Shown one piece after another: positions 1 to 6,534 of a DNA stretch of 7,975 nucleotides. Made by a program: the position numbers and the translations under genes. Source of the DNA: Candidatus Sumerlaeota bacterium (lineage in GTDB: Bacteria; Sumerlaeota; T1SED10-198M); the NCBI GenBank assembly GCA_003554345.1, contig PWGE01000365.1, positions 1-7,975 on the forward strand. Direction: 5' to 3'. The notes beneath the pieces were generated by a model. That model had not been told where the DNA came from, did not search any database, and saw only the letters and a list, made by a program, of their open reading frames with translations. Numbering within the stretch: position 1 is the first letter of the stretch; every line of letters begins with the position of its first letter.

Positions 1-910
1 AAAAGCTGATGAGTGACTCGGCAGGTTCCTCATATACGTTATCATAATGAAAGGATTGGGAGGCTATAAGACGTCCTTCACTGAATATGAAGTTCTGAAT
101 CTGCATAAACTGCTCTTTTTTCGCATAGTTCCAGAAATGATAGGTGCCCCGGGGTATATTCTGTAAAAGATCAACGTTCTGTTTTTCTGCAATAACATCA
201 AGGGCCTGGATTAAGTTTTTATAGCGGGATGCTTTTTCAAAGGAGGCTTCTTCGGCAGCCTCCCACATGCGTTTATCCAGTTTTTTCCGGAGCTGGCTGA
301 AACGTCCTTCCAGAATAGAAGTAACCTCGTCTATTATTTCACCGTACGTTGCCCTGGAAACAGGGTGACAGCAGGGAGCCAGGCATTGTTCCATTTCATA
401 ATATAAACACGGTCTTCTGCGGTTTTTGAAGGTATTGTTACTGCATTTTCGCAGGGGAAAGTTTTTCTGAATGAAACGATAGAGGTCTTTGATATTTCCC
501 TGCGCTACGTACGGTCCAAAATAGCGGTTTCTGTCCTCTTTTACCTGGCGGGTGAGCAATAAGCGGGGATATTTCTCACTGGTGGTAAGAGCCATTTTCT
601 GATAAGATTTATCATCCCGGAAATAAATGTTAAACAGCGGGTGATGCTTTTTAATTAAGGTGCTTTCCAGTAAAAGGGCTTCGCTTTCATTTTCGGTGGT
701 TATTGTTTCGATATCATGTACCAGTTCCTTGAGATGTTCGATGAACCACCTTTTATCATGACTTTTTCCGAAATACTGACGGACCCTTTTTCTCAGATTC
801 CTGGCTTTGCCAATATAAAGAATGGTGCCCGCCGCGTTTTTCATAATATAGACGCCCGGTTGTGAAACTATCTTCTGCAGTAGAGTTTGGAAACGTTCCG
901 TCTTATTCAT
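1..910 (-). CDS. uvrC: UvrABC excinuclease subunit C, N-terminal 303 residues (cut by window edge)
   Basis: Nucleotide excision repair nuclease that, with UvrB bound at a lesion, cuts the damaged strand on both sides. Reading back from the ATG at 908-910 gives an uninterrupted frame of 303 codons with no stop before the window edge; the family is about 600 aa, so the C-terminal RNase H-like nuclease and HhH domains lie outside. A GIY-YIG nuclease domain occupies about residues 16-97, with PGVYIM (Tyr21), LYIGKARNLRKRV (32-34 YIG, Arg37) and the acidic NESEALLLE segment (74-82). Four cysteines at 156, 168, 176 and 180 (RRPCLYYEMEQCLAPC) match the Fe-S cluster ligands of UvrC. A UVR (UvrB-binding) motif spans about 204-238. 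The start overlaps the end of the glycosyltransferase gene by 8 nt, with AGGA about 10 nt upstream, so it is the last visible gene of the metX operon. The identification is secure. Confidence 0.95.
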   Translation of the reverse strand, partial: MNKTERFQTLLQKIVSQPGVYIMKNAAGTILYIGKARNLRKRVRQYFGKSHDKRWFIEHLKELVHDIETITTENESEALLLESTLIKKHHPLFNIYFRDDKSYQKMALTTSEKYPRLLLTRQVKEDRNRYFGPYVAQGNIKDLYRFIQKNFPLRKCSNNTFKNRRRPCLYYEMEQCLAPCCHPVSRATYGEIIDEVTSILEGRFSQLRKKLDKRMWEAAEEASFEKASRYKNLIQALDVIAEKQNVDLLQNIPRGTYHFWNYAKKEQFMQIQNFIFSEGRLIASQSFHYDNVYEEPAESLISF

Positions 911-1640
911 GAGGCGTTGTTCCTGACTTCCAGCGTTTTAAGACATTGATGAAAAAAACAATGTTTCCCACGAGATAGCGCTTTGCCAGCCGGCGGGGTT
1001 CCTGCAGTAAACGGTATAACCATTCCAGGCCTGTTTTTTGCATGAGAAGGGGTGCACGTTTTTTTTCACCTGTAACAAAGTCCAGCAGGGCTCCTACATT
1101 CCAGATAGGACAACCAATTTCTTTCACTGCACGAAAGCTCCACTTTTCCTGTCGGGGAGAACCCATCCCCGCTATGACAAGATGGGGGTGAAAAGATGCT
1201 ATACGCTTTCTTAACCCGGGTTCGGTTTCCGGCGTAAAATATCCATGGTGAAAATCTGCCGTAAGCCGGGGGCAATGTTTTTTTAACTTTGTCTGCAGGT
1301 TTTCAATCACCGCCGGGGTGGAACCTACAAAGAAAAGACGCAATTGTTCTTTTTCTGCCAGCTTCAGAAAATCCATAAAATAATCAGCAGCTGTTAAACG
1401 GGGTGCTTTCTGTTTATATAAGAGCCTTACCGTCAAGGCGATGGAAACACCATCGATATAAACCACATCTGCTTCCTGGAGCAATTCCTGAAAAAGGGGA
1501 TCTTTCTGGGCTCTGTTAAAAATATCGGCGTTCAGGTAACAGATGACGGCCTGCTTTCTCTCTTTCGACAGGGTCAGGATGCTTTCCATGAGGTTGGAAG
1601 GAGAAGAATAAGGTTGTAAAGGCACTCCCAGAAAGTCCAT
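903..1640 (-). CDS. WecG/TagA/CpsF-family glycosyltransferase (GT26)
   Basis: Predicted membrane-associated sugar transferase. The family moves N-acetylmannosamine (or ManNAc-uronic acid) from UDP onto lipid-linked GlcNAc in teichoic acid, enterobacterial common antigen or exopolysaccharide synthesis. At 245 aa it is full length. The family signatures appear in order: LNADIF (37-42, conserved Asn38), IDGVSIAL (62-69, Asp63 at the catalytic-base position known from TagA), FVGSTPAV (104-111), GYFTPETE (133-140), the hallmark IAGMGSPRQEKW (156-167, Gln164), and a C-terminal block with RAPLLMQKTGLEWLYRL (195-211) and EPRRLAKRY. The hydrophobic C-terminal segment (about 224-235) fits membrane association. 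It starts 2 nt after the metW stop without a strong ribosome-binding site, so it is probably translationally coupled. No other cell-envelope gene is nearby, so the acceptor and donor cannot be named. Family certain, exact activity unknown. Confidence 0.9.
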   Translation of the reverse strand: MDFLGVPLQPYSSPSNLMESILTLSKERKQAVICYLNADIFNRAQKDPLFQELLQEADVVYIDGVSIALTVRLLYKQKAPRLTAADYFMDFLKLAEKEQLRLFFVGSTPAVIENLQTKLKKHCPRLTADFHHGYFTPETEPGLRKRIASFHPHLVIAGMGSPRQEKWSFRAVKEIGCPIWNVGALLDFVTGEKKRAPLLMQKTGLEWLYRLLQEPRRLAKRYLVGNIVFFINVLKRWKSGTTPHE

Positions 1641-1642
1641 TT

Positions 1643-2269
1643 TTAACGCCTGAGCAAATAAATGCCATACTGCGCAAACAGGTTTGGAGCCATTCGATTG
1701 AACAAGCCGCTCATTTTGCCGGGACTGTCCATATCAAGAAAGACTTCTTCCTGGATTTCTATATCCCTATCCCGGCAATATTTTTTAAAGTCGTTGATAG
1801 TGATCAAGTGAATATTGGGGGTATTATACCATTCAAAGGGTAAAATGTTTGATTTGGGCATGAGGCCTTTGAAGAAGAGATAAGACCTGATTTGATAATG
1901 TCCGAAATTGGGGAAGGACACCACGGCGTGTTTTCCTATACGGAGGATCTCTTCCAGAACCTTTCCCGGTTGAAACAGGACCTGCAGCGTCCGGCTGAGG
2001 ATGACATAATCATAAAATCTATCGGGCAGATATGGCATACCTTTTTCTATATTATGCTGAATAATGGGGACGCCGCGGCTGGTAGCCTGTAAAATCTGGC
2101 CGAAATCAATTTCCACCCCCTGGATTCGACAGTTCTTTTTATTTTGTAATGATAAGAGTAATTCACCTTCTGAACATCCGATATCGAGCACAGAACTCCC
2201 CGGTTCAATCATCTCTGCGATGATTTCGTAATCTCCTCGTTGAATGGATTTCCATTTTTCAGGATTCAT
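1643..2269 (-). CDS. metW: Methionine biosynthesis protein MetW (SAM-dependent methyltransferase fold)
   Basis: MetW is the usual partner of MetX. It is needed for, or stimulates, homoserine O-acyltransferase in several bacteria and has a class I methyltransferase fold. The 208 aa length is typical. SAM-binding motif I is [12 protein letters not shown] (27-38), followed by an acidic residue in GVEID (51-55). MetW-specific segments are [13 protein letters not shown] (86-98), [13 protein letters not shown] (116-128) and [19 protein letters not shown] (143-161). The ATG overlaps the metX TGA as ATGA, a 4-nt overlap that indicates coupled translation and matches the common metX-metW arrangement. 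No transfer reaction has been firmly assigned to the family; a regulatory or stabilising role toward MetX is inferred from the pairing. Confidence 0.95.
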   Translation of the reverse strand: MNPEKWKSIQRGDYEIIAEMIEPGSSVLDIGCSEGELLLSLQNKKNCRIQGVEIDFGQILQATSRGVPIIQHNIEKGMPYLPDRFYDYVILSRTLQVLFQPGKVLEEILRIGKHAVVSFPNFGHYQIRSYLFFKGLMPKSNILPFEWYNTPNIHLITINDFKKYCRDRDIEIQEEVFLDMDSPGKMSGLFNRMAPNLFAQYGIYLLRR

Positions 2270-3408
2270 GAGAGCTCCTCTTCAAACTGTTGATGGGTGG
2301 ATTCCAGGAAATTAGCAAGAAGGGCTCCTAATTGTTCTTTTTCCAGTAAAAAGGCATCGTGTCCGTATTGGGAGTCGATTTCAGTAAAAGTAACAGGAAA
2401 CCTGAGTTTCTGAAGAGCAGAGGTAATTTCCCAGGACTGGTAGGTTGGAAACAGCCAGTCAGACGTGAAGGAGACCACCAGGTAATGTCCATTACTCCTG
2501 GAAAAAGTCTTTTCCAGGCTGTTTGCACCTGCTGCCAGGTCAAAATAATCCATAGCTTTGGACAGATATAAAAGAGAATTGGCATCGAAACGCCTGACGA
2601 AACTCTGTCCTTGATGATGGAGATAACTTTCTACCTGGAATTCAGTGAGGAAATTATAGCTGAGTTCTTCCTGGAATTGCAGGCGACGGCCGAATTTTTG
2701 ATGCATACTTTCATCGCTGAGATAGGTGATATGACCGATCATCCTGGCAACAGCCAGGCCTTTTTCAGGATAAGGTCCGTCATAATAATCCCCGTTATTA
2801 TAATTCGGATCGGAAATGATAGCCTGCCTGGAAACTTCATTGAAAGCGATACTTTGCGCTGAGAGTCGGCTGGTGGCGGCAATGGGAATACAGCTGTAAA
2901 CACTGTCCGGATAGCTCACCATCCATTGAAGGGCTTGCATTCCTCCCATGGAACCTCCGACTACGGTAAGAAGTTGGGGAATTTCCAGATGTTCGAGCAG
3001 CTTTTTTTGTACTTTGACCATATCGTTGATGGTTATGATGGGAAAACTCAAACCATAGGGGTTGCCGGTTTCCGGATTTATGGAAGAAGGGCCGGTGGTC
3101 CCCTTGCAACCGCCCAGTACATTCGAGCTGATGATGAAATATTTATTACTGTCGATAGGCTTGCCGGGACCCACCATCATGTCCCACCAACCCGGCTTAT
3201 TATCTTCCGGCGAATGATATCCGGCGCAGTGCGCATCACCGGAAAGAGCATGAAGAATTAAGATAGCGTTGCTTTTCCGGCTGTTCAATGAGCCGTAGGT
3301 TTCGTAAGCTACCGTGATAGGACCAAATTCTTTGCCGGAATCCAGCTGGATATTCTCTGGAATATTATAATATTGTGTTTCGACTAAAAGAGGTGTTTCA
3401 GTTGCCAT
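2266..3408 (-). CDS. metX: Homoserine O-acyltransferase MetX (alpha/beta hydrolase)
   Basis: Cytoplasmic enzyme that activates homoserine by O-acylation (acetyl-CoA in most MetX, succinyl-CoA in some), the first committed step of methionine synthesis. The 380 aa protein is full length. Landmarks are [13 protein letters not shown] (53-65, oxyanion region), [16 protein letters not shown] (71-86), [16 protein letters not shown] (94-109) and the nucleophile elbow GGSMGG with Ser153. Asp317 in SDWLFP and His350 in YGHDAFL complete the triad. [12 protein letters not shown] (221-232) and RRFDANS (272-278) are further family signatures. The start is fixed by an in-frame TGA three codons upstream (CTGAATTATG). 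The ribosome-binding site is weak: AGGGGA lies about 14 nt from the start. metX heads the operon with metW, a glycosyltransferase gene and uvrC. Acetyl versus succinyl specificity is not decidable by eye; acetyl is the default for the family. Confidence 0.96.
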   Translation of the reverse strand: MATETPLLVETQYYNIPENIQLDSGKEFGPITVAYETYGSLNSRKSNAILILHALSGDAHCAGYHSPEDNKPGWWDMMVGPGKPIDSNKYFIISSNVLGGCKGTTGPSSINPETGNPYGLSFPIITINDMVKVQKKLLEHLEIPQLLTVVGGSMGGMQALQWMVSYPDSVYSCIPIAATSRLSAQSIAFNEVSRQAIISDPNYNNGDYYDGPYPEKGLAVARMIGHITYLSDESMHQKFGRRLQFQEELSYNFLTEFQVESYLHHQGQSFVRRFDANSLLYLSKAMDYFDLAAGANSLEKTFSRSNGHYLVVSFTSDWLFPTYQSWEITSALQKLRFPVTFTEIDSQYGHDAFLLEKEQLGALLANFLESTHQQFEEELS

Positions 3409-3443
3409 AATTCAGGTACATTCCCCTGGAAAAGATGCTAAAT

Positions 3444-3471
3444 ATTGTACCACGTAGCTTAAAGAGTTCAA
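3444..3471 (-). promoter_or_regulatory. Predicted sigma-70-type promoter of the metX-metW-wecG-uvrC operon
   Basis: Read on the minus strand, a -35 TTGAAC (3466-3471), a 16-nt spacer and a -10 TACAAT (3444-3449) preceded by TGG give an extended -10. Transcription would begin near 3436, leaving a leader of about 28 nt before the metX ATG. That is too short for a SAM riboswitch or T-box, so any methionine control would have to act on initiation. Inferred from sequence only. Confidence 0.5.
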
Positions 3472-3663
3472 ACCAGCTATGGAGAGGTAAGGAAGGAAAT
3501 TCACGATTTTACTTTTTTTTATTGCTAACATTTTAAGAACACGCTTGTAATTTTATTGAATATGCCCAAAAGATAACCGCTAAATGTATGAGAGTGGTAT
3601 ATTTCTCAAAATGAAGAGAACAGCTTGTTTTGAAAGGTTATAAAAAATATCGGCATAAAAAAC
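3472..3663. other. AT-rich divergent intergenic region between metX and the first secreted-protein cassette
   Basis: About 190 nt between the two divergent promoters. It is AT-rich, with a T8 run at 3513-3520 that has no convincing stem before it, and no reading frame with a ribosome-binding site. No tRNA, riboswitch or repeat was recognised here. Confidence 0.5.
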
Positions 3664-3692
3664 TTGACAAACGTCAGTAAATGTATTATAAA
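3664..3692 (+). promoter_or_regulatory. Predicted strong sigma-70-type promoter of the FN3/ConA-like secreted protein gene
   Basis: A perfect -35 TTGACA (3664-3669), a 17-nt spacer and a -10 TATAAA (3687-3692) lie about 50 nt before the ATG. The -35 is also the left part of a small inverted repeat, TGAC-AAAC-GTCA (3665-3676), which might be an operator or chance. The promoter upstream of 6535 shares the TTGACA and the TGTATTA element at the same 12-nt distance. Confidence 0.7.
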
Positions 3693-3730
3693 TAAGATAA
3701 GATATGAATAAAATTAAAACCAAAAACAAT

Positions 3731-3735
3731 GGAGG
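3731..3735 (+). promoter_or_regulatory. Strong Shine-Dalgarno of the frameshifted secreted-protein gene
   Basis: GGAGG ends 6 nt before the ATG at 3742, ideal strength and spacing. It settles the start and argues that the gene is, or recently was, well expressed despite the downstream frameshift. Confidence 0.75.
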
Positions 3736-3741
3736 TGTTAT

Positions 3742-4626
3742 ATGAAGAGAAAACTGCTCTATTTCACAATTTTATTATGTTTTACATCAATTTCTATTTT
3801 TGCTCAAGCTATTAGAAATGTTGAGGTTCCCACGGTAGTGACTGTCCCGATGGACGAGGTGGAAGATCCTCACATTGAGCCTACAGAAGCCATGATTTAT
3901 GGGCGTATTGAAGATGACGGAGGCGCTCCTGTTACTGAAGTAAGATTCAGCTGGGGTACGACTTCGGATTGTGGAGATGGCTTTGTAAGTGATGACGATA
4001 ATGAAATTGAGTGGTGTGCAGATGAGGTGGAATTCTGGTATTTATTAACGGAAATGGAGGAAGGCACTCCCCTTGAACCCGGAAACACCTATTATTATCA
4101 AACATGGGCTCATAATGAGGAAGGCTGGGGCATTGGGGATGCTGAATCATTTACGACTCCTGAAGAGACCGAAGATCCCGAAGACCCAGAAGACCCAGAT
4201 TATCAGATAATGTTCGAGGAATCTTTTGAAGGTGGTGAAGCGTCAGAGCTCTGGGAAGAATGGGACGGTTTTGTGACGGGAGGAACTATGGAGGTCGTTC
4301 AGGACGGTGATACAGATTGGCGTGATGTAGCTATTTCAGAACCGCCTGAAAGCAACGGGTATTTTGGTAAAACTACCATTGATCATGATTCAGCAGCAAC
4401 CAATATCTGGAAAACCGGTTCTCCTTTTGCCACTGATTATACTATTGAAGCATGGATATATGTTCCTGCCGTGACTGGTGATGATCCCCCAGATAATTGG
4501 TTTTATCAGTATATTACAGGATATATAGATGAAGGGCAACAATCACTGAAAATGTCCTGGAGGAAGGAGAAGGATGGTATCATCTCAAGATGGAATTATC
4601 GGGTCCTGCCGCTTATGTTTATGTAG
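3742..4626 (+). CDS. Secreted FN3-like + concanavalin/LamG-like protein, N-terminal part up to a frameshift
   Basis: Exported surface or extracellular protein of unknown ligand. A signal peptide covers residues 1-23 (basic MKRK, hydrophobic core, likely cleavage after IFAQA). An FN3-like beta-sandwich follows at about 28-139, with MIYGRIEDDGGAPVTEVRFS (51-70), two cysteines at 77 and 92 that could form a disulfide, and the strand LEPGNTYYYQTWAHNEEG (111-128). An acidic PEDPED linker (about 140-153), encoded by three 9-nt repeats at 4171-4197, leads to the start of a jelly-roll domain (FEESFEGG; YTIEAWIYVP at 233-242). The last codons before the stop at 4624-4626 do not resemble the fold, whereas the -1 frame continues it convincingly, so the domain is cut by a frameshift around 4549-4570. 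The joined product would be 353 aa. The gene has its own promoter and ribosome-binding site. The function cannot be named; carbohydrate or cell-surface binding is only suggested by the fold. Confidence 0.75.
   Translation: MKRKLLYFTILLCFTSISIFAQAIRNVEVPTVVTVPMDEVEDPHIEPTEAMIYGRIEDDGGAPVTEVRFSWGTTSDCGDGFVSDDDNEIEWCADEVEFWYLLTEMEEGTPLEPGNTYYYQTWAHNEEGWGIGDAESFTTPEETEDPEDPEDPDYQIMFEESFEGGEASELWEEWDGFVTGGTMEVVQDGDTDWRDVAISEPPESNGYFGKTTIDHDSAATNIWKTGSPFATDYTIEAWIYVPAVTGDDPPDNWFYQYITGYIDEGQQSLKMSWRKEKDGIISRWNYRVLPLMFM
4171..4197 (+). repeat. Three 9-nt tandem repeats encoding the acidic Glu-Asp-Pro linker
   Basis: Three in-frame copies of GAAGAYCCM (GAAGATCCC, then GAAGACCCA twice) encode (Glu-Asp-Pro)3 between the FN3-like and jelly-roll domains. 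A length-variable interdomain spacer is the likely role. Confidence 0.7.
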
Positions 4627-4802
4627 ATGATGACTATCTGGGAGTGCTTGATTGGTCTGATGTGGACCCAACCGCCGCCTCAGGGCAGTATGGTGTTGGA
4701 ATGTACATGAATGGGGCAGGAGAAAGATCCCTTTATTTTGATGATTTTAAAGCTTATACAGAGCTTGTGACCTTTGCTACTGATTGGACACAGTTTGAAT
4801 AA
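4551..4802 (+). pseudogene. C-terminal continuation of the ConA/LamG-like domain in the -1 frame
   Basis: This frame is open from 4533 to the TAA at 4800-4802. It encodes EGWYHLKMELSG, then AAYVYVDDDYLG and RSLYFDDFKAY, the usual final strands of LamG/ConA-like sandwiches, and ends in FATDWTQFE. It has no start with a ribosome-binding site of its own: the ATG at 4590 falls inside the domain. It therefore belongs to the gene begun at 3742. Adding one A to the AAAA run at 4549-4552 would join the frames as SLKNVLEEGEGWYH; a shift in the purine-rich stretch 4560-4574 would also work. The cause may be a true mutation, a sequencing or assembly error, or recoding. No canonical slippery heptamer was seen, so the first two are favoured. 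Confidence 0.7.
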
Positions 4803-4807
4803 TTAGT

Positions 4808-6247
4808 ATGCGTTATAATCAAGGAAGACCGTGGCTCATACGATTCACGGTCTTCTTTTTTTTATTAACAATTTTTGTTACTGGTTATTTGTTTGCCGAC
4901 ACTCTTTCTTCTGAGTCTCTCCTCAGGTTGAGCCAGGCTGTATGGTTGGAGGAGAGAGAATATTTTGATATTCCTGAAGAACAACTTCTGGAAACAGTAC
5001 TTCAGGACCGAAAATTTGACGAATGGGTGGCACAAAAAGCCCGGCAAGCAGGGCTTACACTTACTTCAGATGAGAAAAAAACAATATCGTCTCATGGAAA
5101 CTCTCTCAAGATTTCTCTTACTGCCGAATATCTGACCGGTAAGATTGAAATGTCTTCGGAAGAATTACAGGTCTTTGCCGAAAAAAAAGGTTGGCTCAAA
5201 GACAGACCTGAAAGATTCGAAGTGTTTTATCTTTTTATTGATGGGACGGATGCTTCTGGTGAGGAAGAGGAGGATTATTACGCTCAGAAAGCCCGGGAAA
5301 TTCGCGAGAAGATTACGAAAGATAATTTTCGGGACATGGCTCGGTTATGGAGTGATGTTCCCAGTGCAGAAAGGGGCGGAAGCCTGGGTTTGATATGCCT
5401 TGAAGGAAGGGGTCCGACATTTTCACAACATGTACGGCAAACAGAACCTGGAACCATCAGTCCCCCGTTACCCACTCCCTCAGGGTGGAATATCATTTAC
5501 GTCCGAAATCATATACCCGAGGAAAAGCGTGAATTTACTGATGATGAATTGTTGACTATGGTGAGAAGTTTTCATGCTGCTTCAATAAGAGAGAAATTAC
5601 GCAAAGAACCAGATCTTTTAAGTGAAACCTGGAAGGAGGTTGAGTCTGATCTGAAGAAATACTATCGGGAAGAGTTGAGCTGGTATGAAGATTTTCTCCT
5701 GGCAAAGCATTATTTTCGTTCGCGAATGAGGCAAAAAGAACCCTGCGAAGAAGGATTGCGGGAGATTTACCAGGACAATAAAGATTCCTTTCAGAGCCTT
5801 CCTTCTTTTAAAGCCCGTGACATGCTTTTGAGTTCGGAAAAGTGGTCAAGAGAAAAGACTCCTTCTGCGTGGTTAGACCGGCGCAGAGTGCGAAATAGAG
5901 CCCGGGAACTCAGGAAAAGGGTGCTGGAGGAAGAAAAAAGCTTTGCTGAGCTAGCCCGTCGTTATTCTGTCAGCAATTCAGCTGCGAAAGGAGGAGACAT
6001 CGGCTGGATTACTCCCCCTTCTTCTGCATTGTATGACCGTACCCTGGCAGATTTAAAACCGGGGAAGGTCAGTGTGCCTTTGAGTACAGATAATGGCTAT
6101 CTCCTTCTTTATCTGGAGGATATAAAACCGCCAAAACCATTTTCTTTCGAAGAGGTTAAAGACAGGGTTAAAAATTCATGGTATGGAAGAACAAGAGAAC
6201 AATTGCGTAGAAAGCTGCGGGAAGAGTGGAAGAACCATAAAAAATGA
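4808..6247 (+). CDS. Exported SurA/PrsA-like chaperone with two parvulin (rotamase) domains
   Basis: Predicted periplasmic folding factor of 479 aa. A signal peptide (1-30, core TVFFFLLTIFVTGYLFA) is followed by an alpha-helical SurA-N-like region (about 32-132), a first parvulin-like domain (about 136-236; DNFRDMARLWSDVPSAERGG and SGWNIIYV), a helical insert (240-325), a second parvulin-like domain (about 333-437; SFAELARRYSV, AAKGGDIGW, LKPGKVSVPL) and a basic C-terminal helix. The fold assignment rests on the [FS]-x-[DE][ML]A-R-[LY]-[WS] and GG-[SD]-[LI]-G patterns. The histidines usual at the first and last strands of parvulin (ARHIL, GYHI) are absent in both domains (FYLFI/GWNII and RDMLL/GYLLL), so chaperone activity without isomerase activity is likely. 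The ATG is the first after an in-frame TGA at 4796-4798, begins 5 nt after the upstream stop and has no visible Shine-Dalgarno. Expression may depend on coupling and on reading through the terminator it overlaps. Confidence 0.8.
   Translation: MRYNQGRPWLIRFTVFFFLLTIFVTGYLFADTLSSESLLRLSQAVWLEEREYFDIPEEQLLETVLQDRKFDEWVAQKARQAGLTLTSDEKKTISSHGNSLKISLTAEYLTGKIEMSSEELQVFAEKKGWLKDRPERFEVFYLFIDGTDASGEEEEDYYAQKAREIREKITKDNFRDMARLWSDVPSAERGGSLGLICLEGRGPTFSQHVRQTEPGTISPPLPTPSGWNIIYVRNHIPEEKREFTDDELLTMVRSFHAASIREKLRKEPDLLSETWKEVESDLKKYYREELSWYEDFLLAKHYFRSRMRQKEPCEEGLREIYQDNKDSFQSLPSFKARDMLLSSEKWSREKTPSAWLDRRRVRNRARELRKRVLEEEKSFAELARRYSVSNSAAKGGDIGWITPPSSALYDRTLADLKPGKVSVPLSTDNGYLLLYLEDIKPPKPFSFEEVKDRVKNSWYGRTREQLRRKLREEWKNHKK
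4821..4863 (+). terminator. Intrinsic terminator of the first secreted-protein cassette, inside the start of the next ORF
   Basis: A perfect 10-bp stem, GAAGACCGTG (4824-4833) with CACGGTCTTC (4846-4855), closes a 12-nt loop and is followed by eight T (4856-4863). Outer A-T and G-T pairs can lengthen the stem. It begins 18 nt after the TAA at 4800-4802, the normal place for that gene's terminator. Yet it lies within codons 5-19 of the parvulin ORF that starts at 4808, and its T-tract encodes part of that protein's signal-peptide core. Its stem core CCGTG/CACGG recurs in the terminator at 7450. Confidence 0.8.
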
Positions 6248-6331
6248 GAAATATTGAAGCTTAGGTATGCCGGACAATTGATGATACAAAACCTCTGGGT
6301 GGTACTTTTTGTTGTCGGACTTTACCTGAAG

Positions 6332-6355
6332 AAAAGAGTGATATTCTCCTTTTTT
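6332..6355 (+). terminator. Possible weak terminator after the parvulin gene
   Basis: AAAAGAG (6332-6338) can pair with CTCCTTT (6346-6352) with one A-C mismatch, followed by T to 6355. The stem is short and weak, so this is only a candidate, but no better terminator follows the 6247 stop before the next promoter. Confidence 0.3.
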
Positions 6356-6380
6356 ATTACCGAAACCTTATGTCATGTTG

Positions 6381-6400
6381 GTCTTTTCAAAAGAGAAGAC
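6381..6400. other. Small hairpin in the intergenic region before the second cassette
   Basis: GTCTTTTC (6381-6388) pairs with GAGAAGAC (6393-6400) over 8 bp, including one G-T, with an AAAA loop. No T-tract follows on either strand, so it is not a standard terminator. The rest of the 6248-6467 gap shows no gene or recognised RNA. Confidence 0.4.
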
Positions 6401-6467
6401 TGTTAACACTTGTAGACTGAATCAGCAATTCGTTATATTTTCTAATGACAAAAGTAAAATAATAATC

Positions 6468-6499
6468 TTGACAGGAGTAAAAAATTGTATTAATATAAT
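6468..6499 (+). promoter_or_regulatory. Predicted sigma-70-type promoter of the second secreted-protein cassette
   Basis: The -35 TTGACA (6468-6473) is followed after 17 nt by TAATAT (6491-6496); a perfect TATAAT sits at 6494-6499 with a 20-nt gap. The TGTATTA element at 6486-6492 lies 12 nt after TTGACA, exactly as in the promoter at 3664, which suggests a common origin or shared control. Confidence 0.7.
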
Positions 6500-6520
6500 A
6501 TAGAAAGGATATTTTAATCT

Positions 6521-6527
6521 AAGGAGG
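6521..6527 (+). promoter_or_regulatory. Strong Shine-Dalgarno that selects the start at 6535
   Basis: AAGGAGG ends 7 nt before ATG 6535-6537. A competing ATG at 6531 is out of frame and too close to the Shine-Dalgarno, so 6535 is chosen. Confidence 0.8.
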
Positions 6528-6534
6528 TATATGT

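Noticed and set aside
2926-3261. 111-codon plus-strand frame opposite metX
   Set aside because: Shadow of the conserved metX coding sequence; no ribosome-binding site and no recognisable protein features.
3388-3421. 8-codon minus-strand upstream frame (ATG TAC CTG ...) overlapping the metX start
   Set aside because: It is very short, its only SD-like GGGG is directly against the ATG, and nothing supports translation.
3409-3480. SAM riboswitch or other methionine leader before metX
   Set aside because: The best promoter leaves only about 28 nt of leader and no SAM-I or SAM-II-like stems were seen.
3490-3520. T8 run as a terminator on the plus strand
   Set aside because: No stable stem precedes it and no upstream plus-strand gene would need it.
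4549-4574. Programmed -1 ribosomal frameshift site
   Set aside because: No X-XXY-YYZ heptamer and no clear downstream stem or pseudoknot; a single-base loss in AAAA is simpler.
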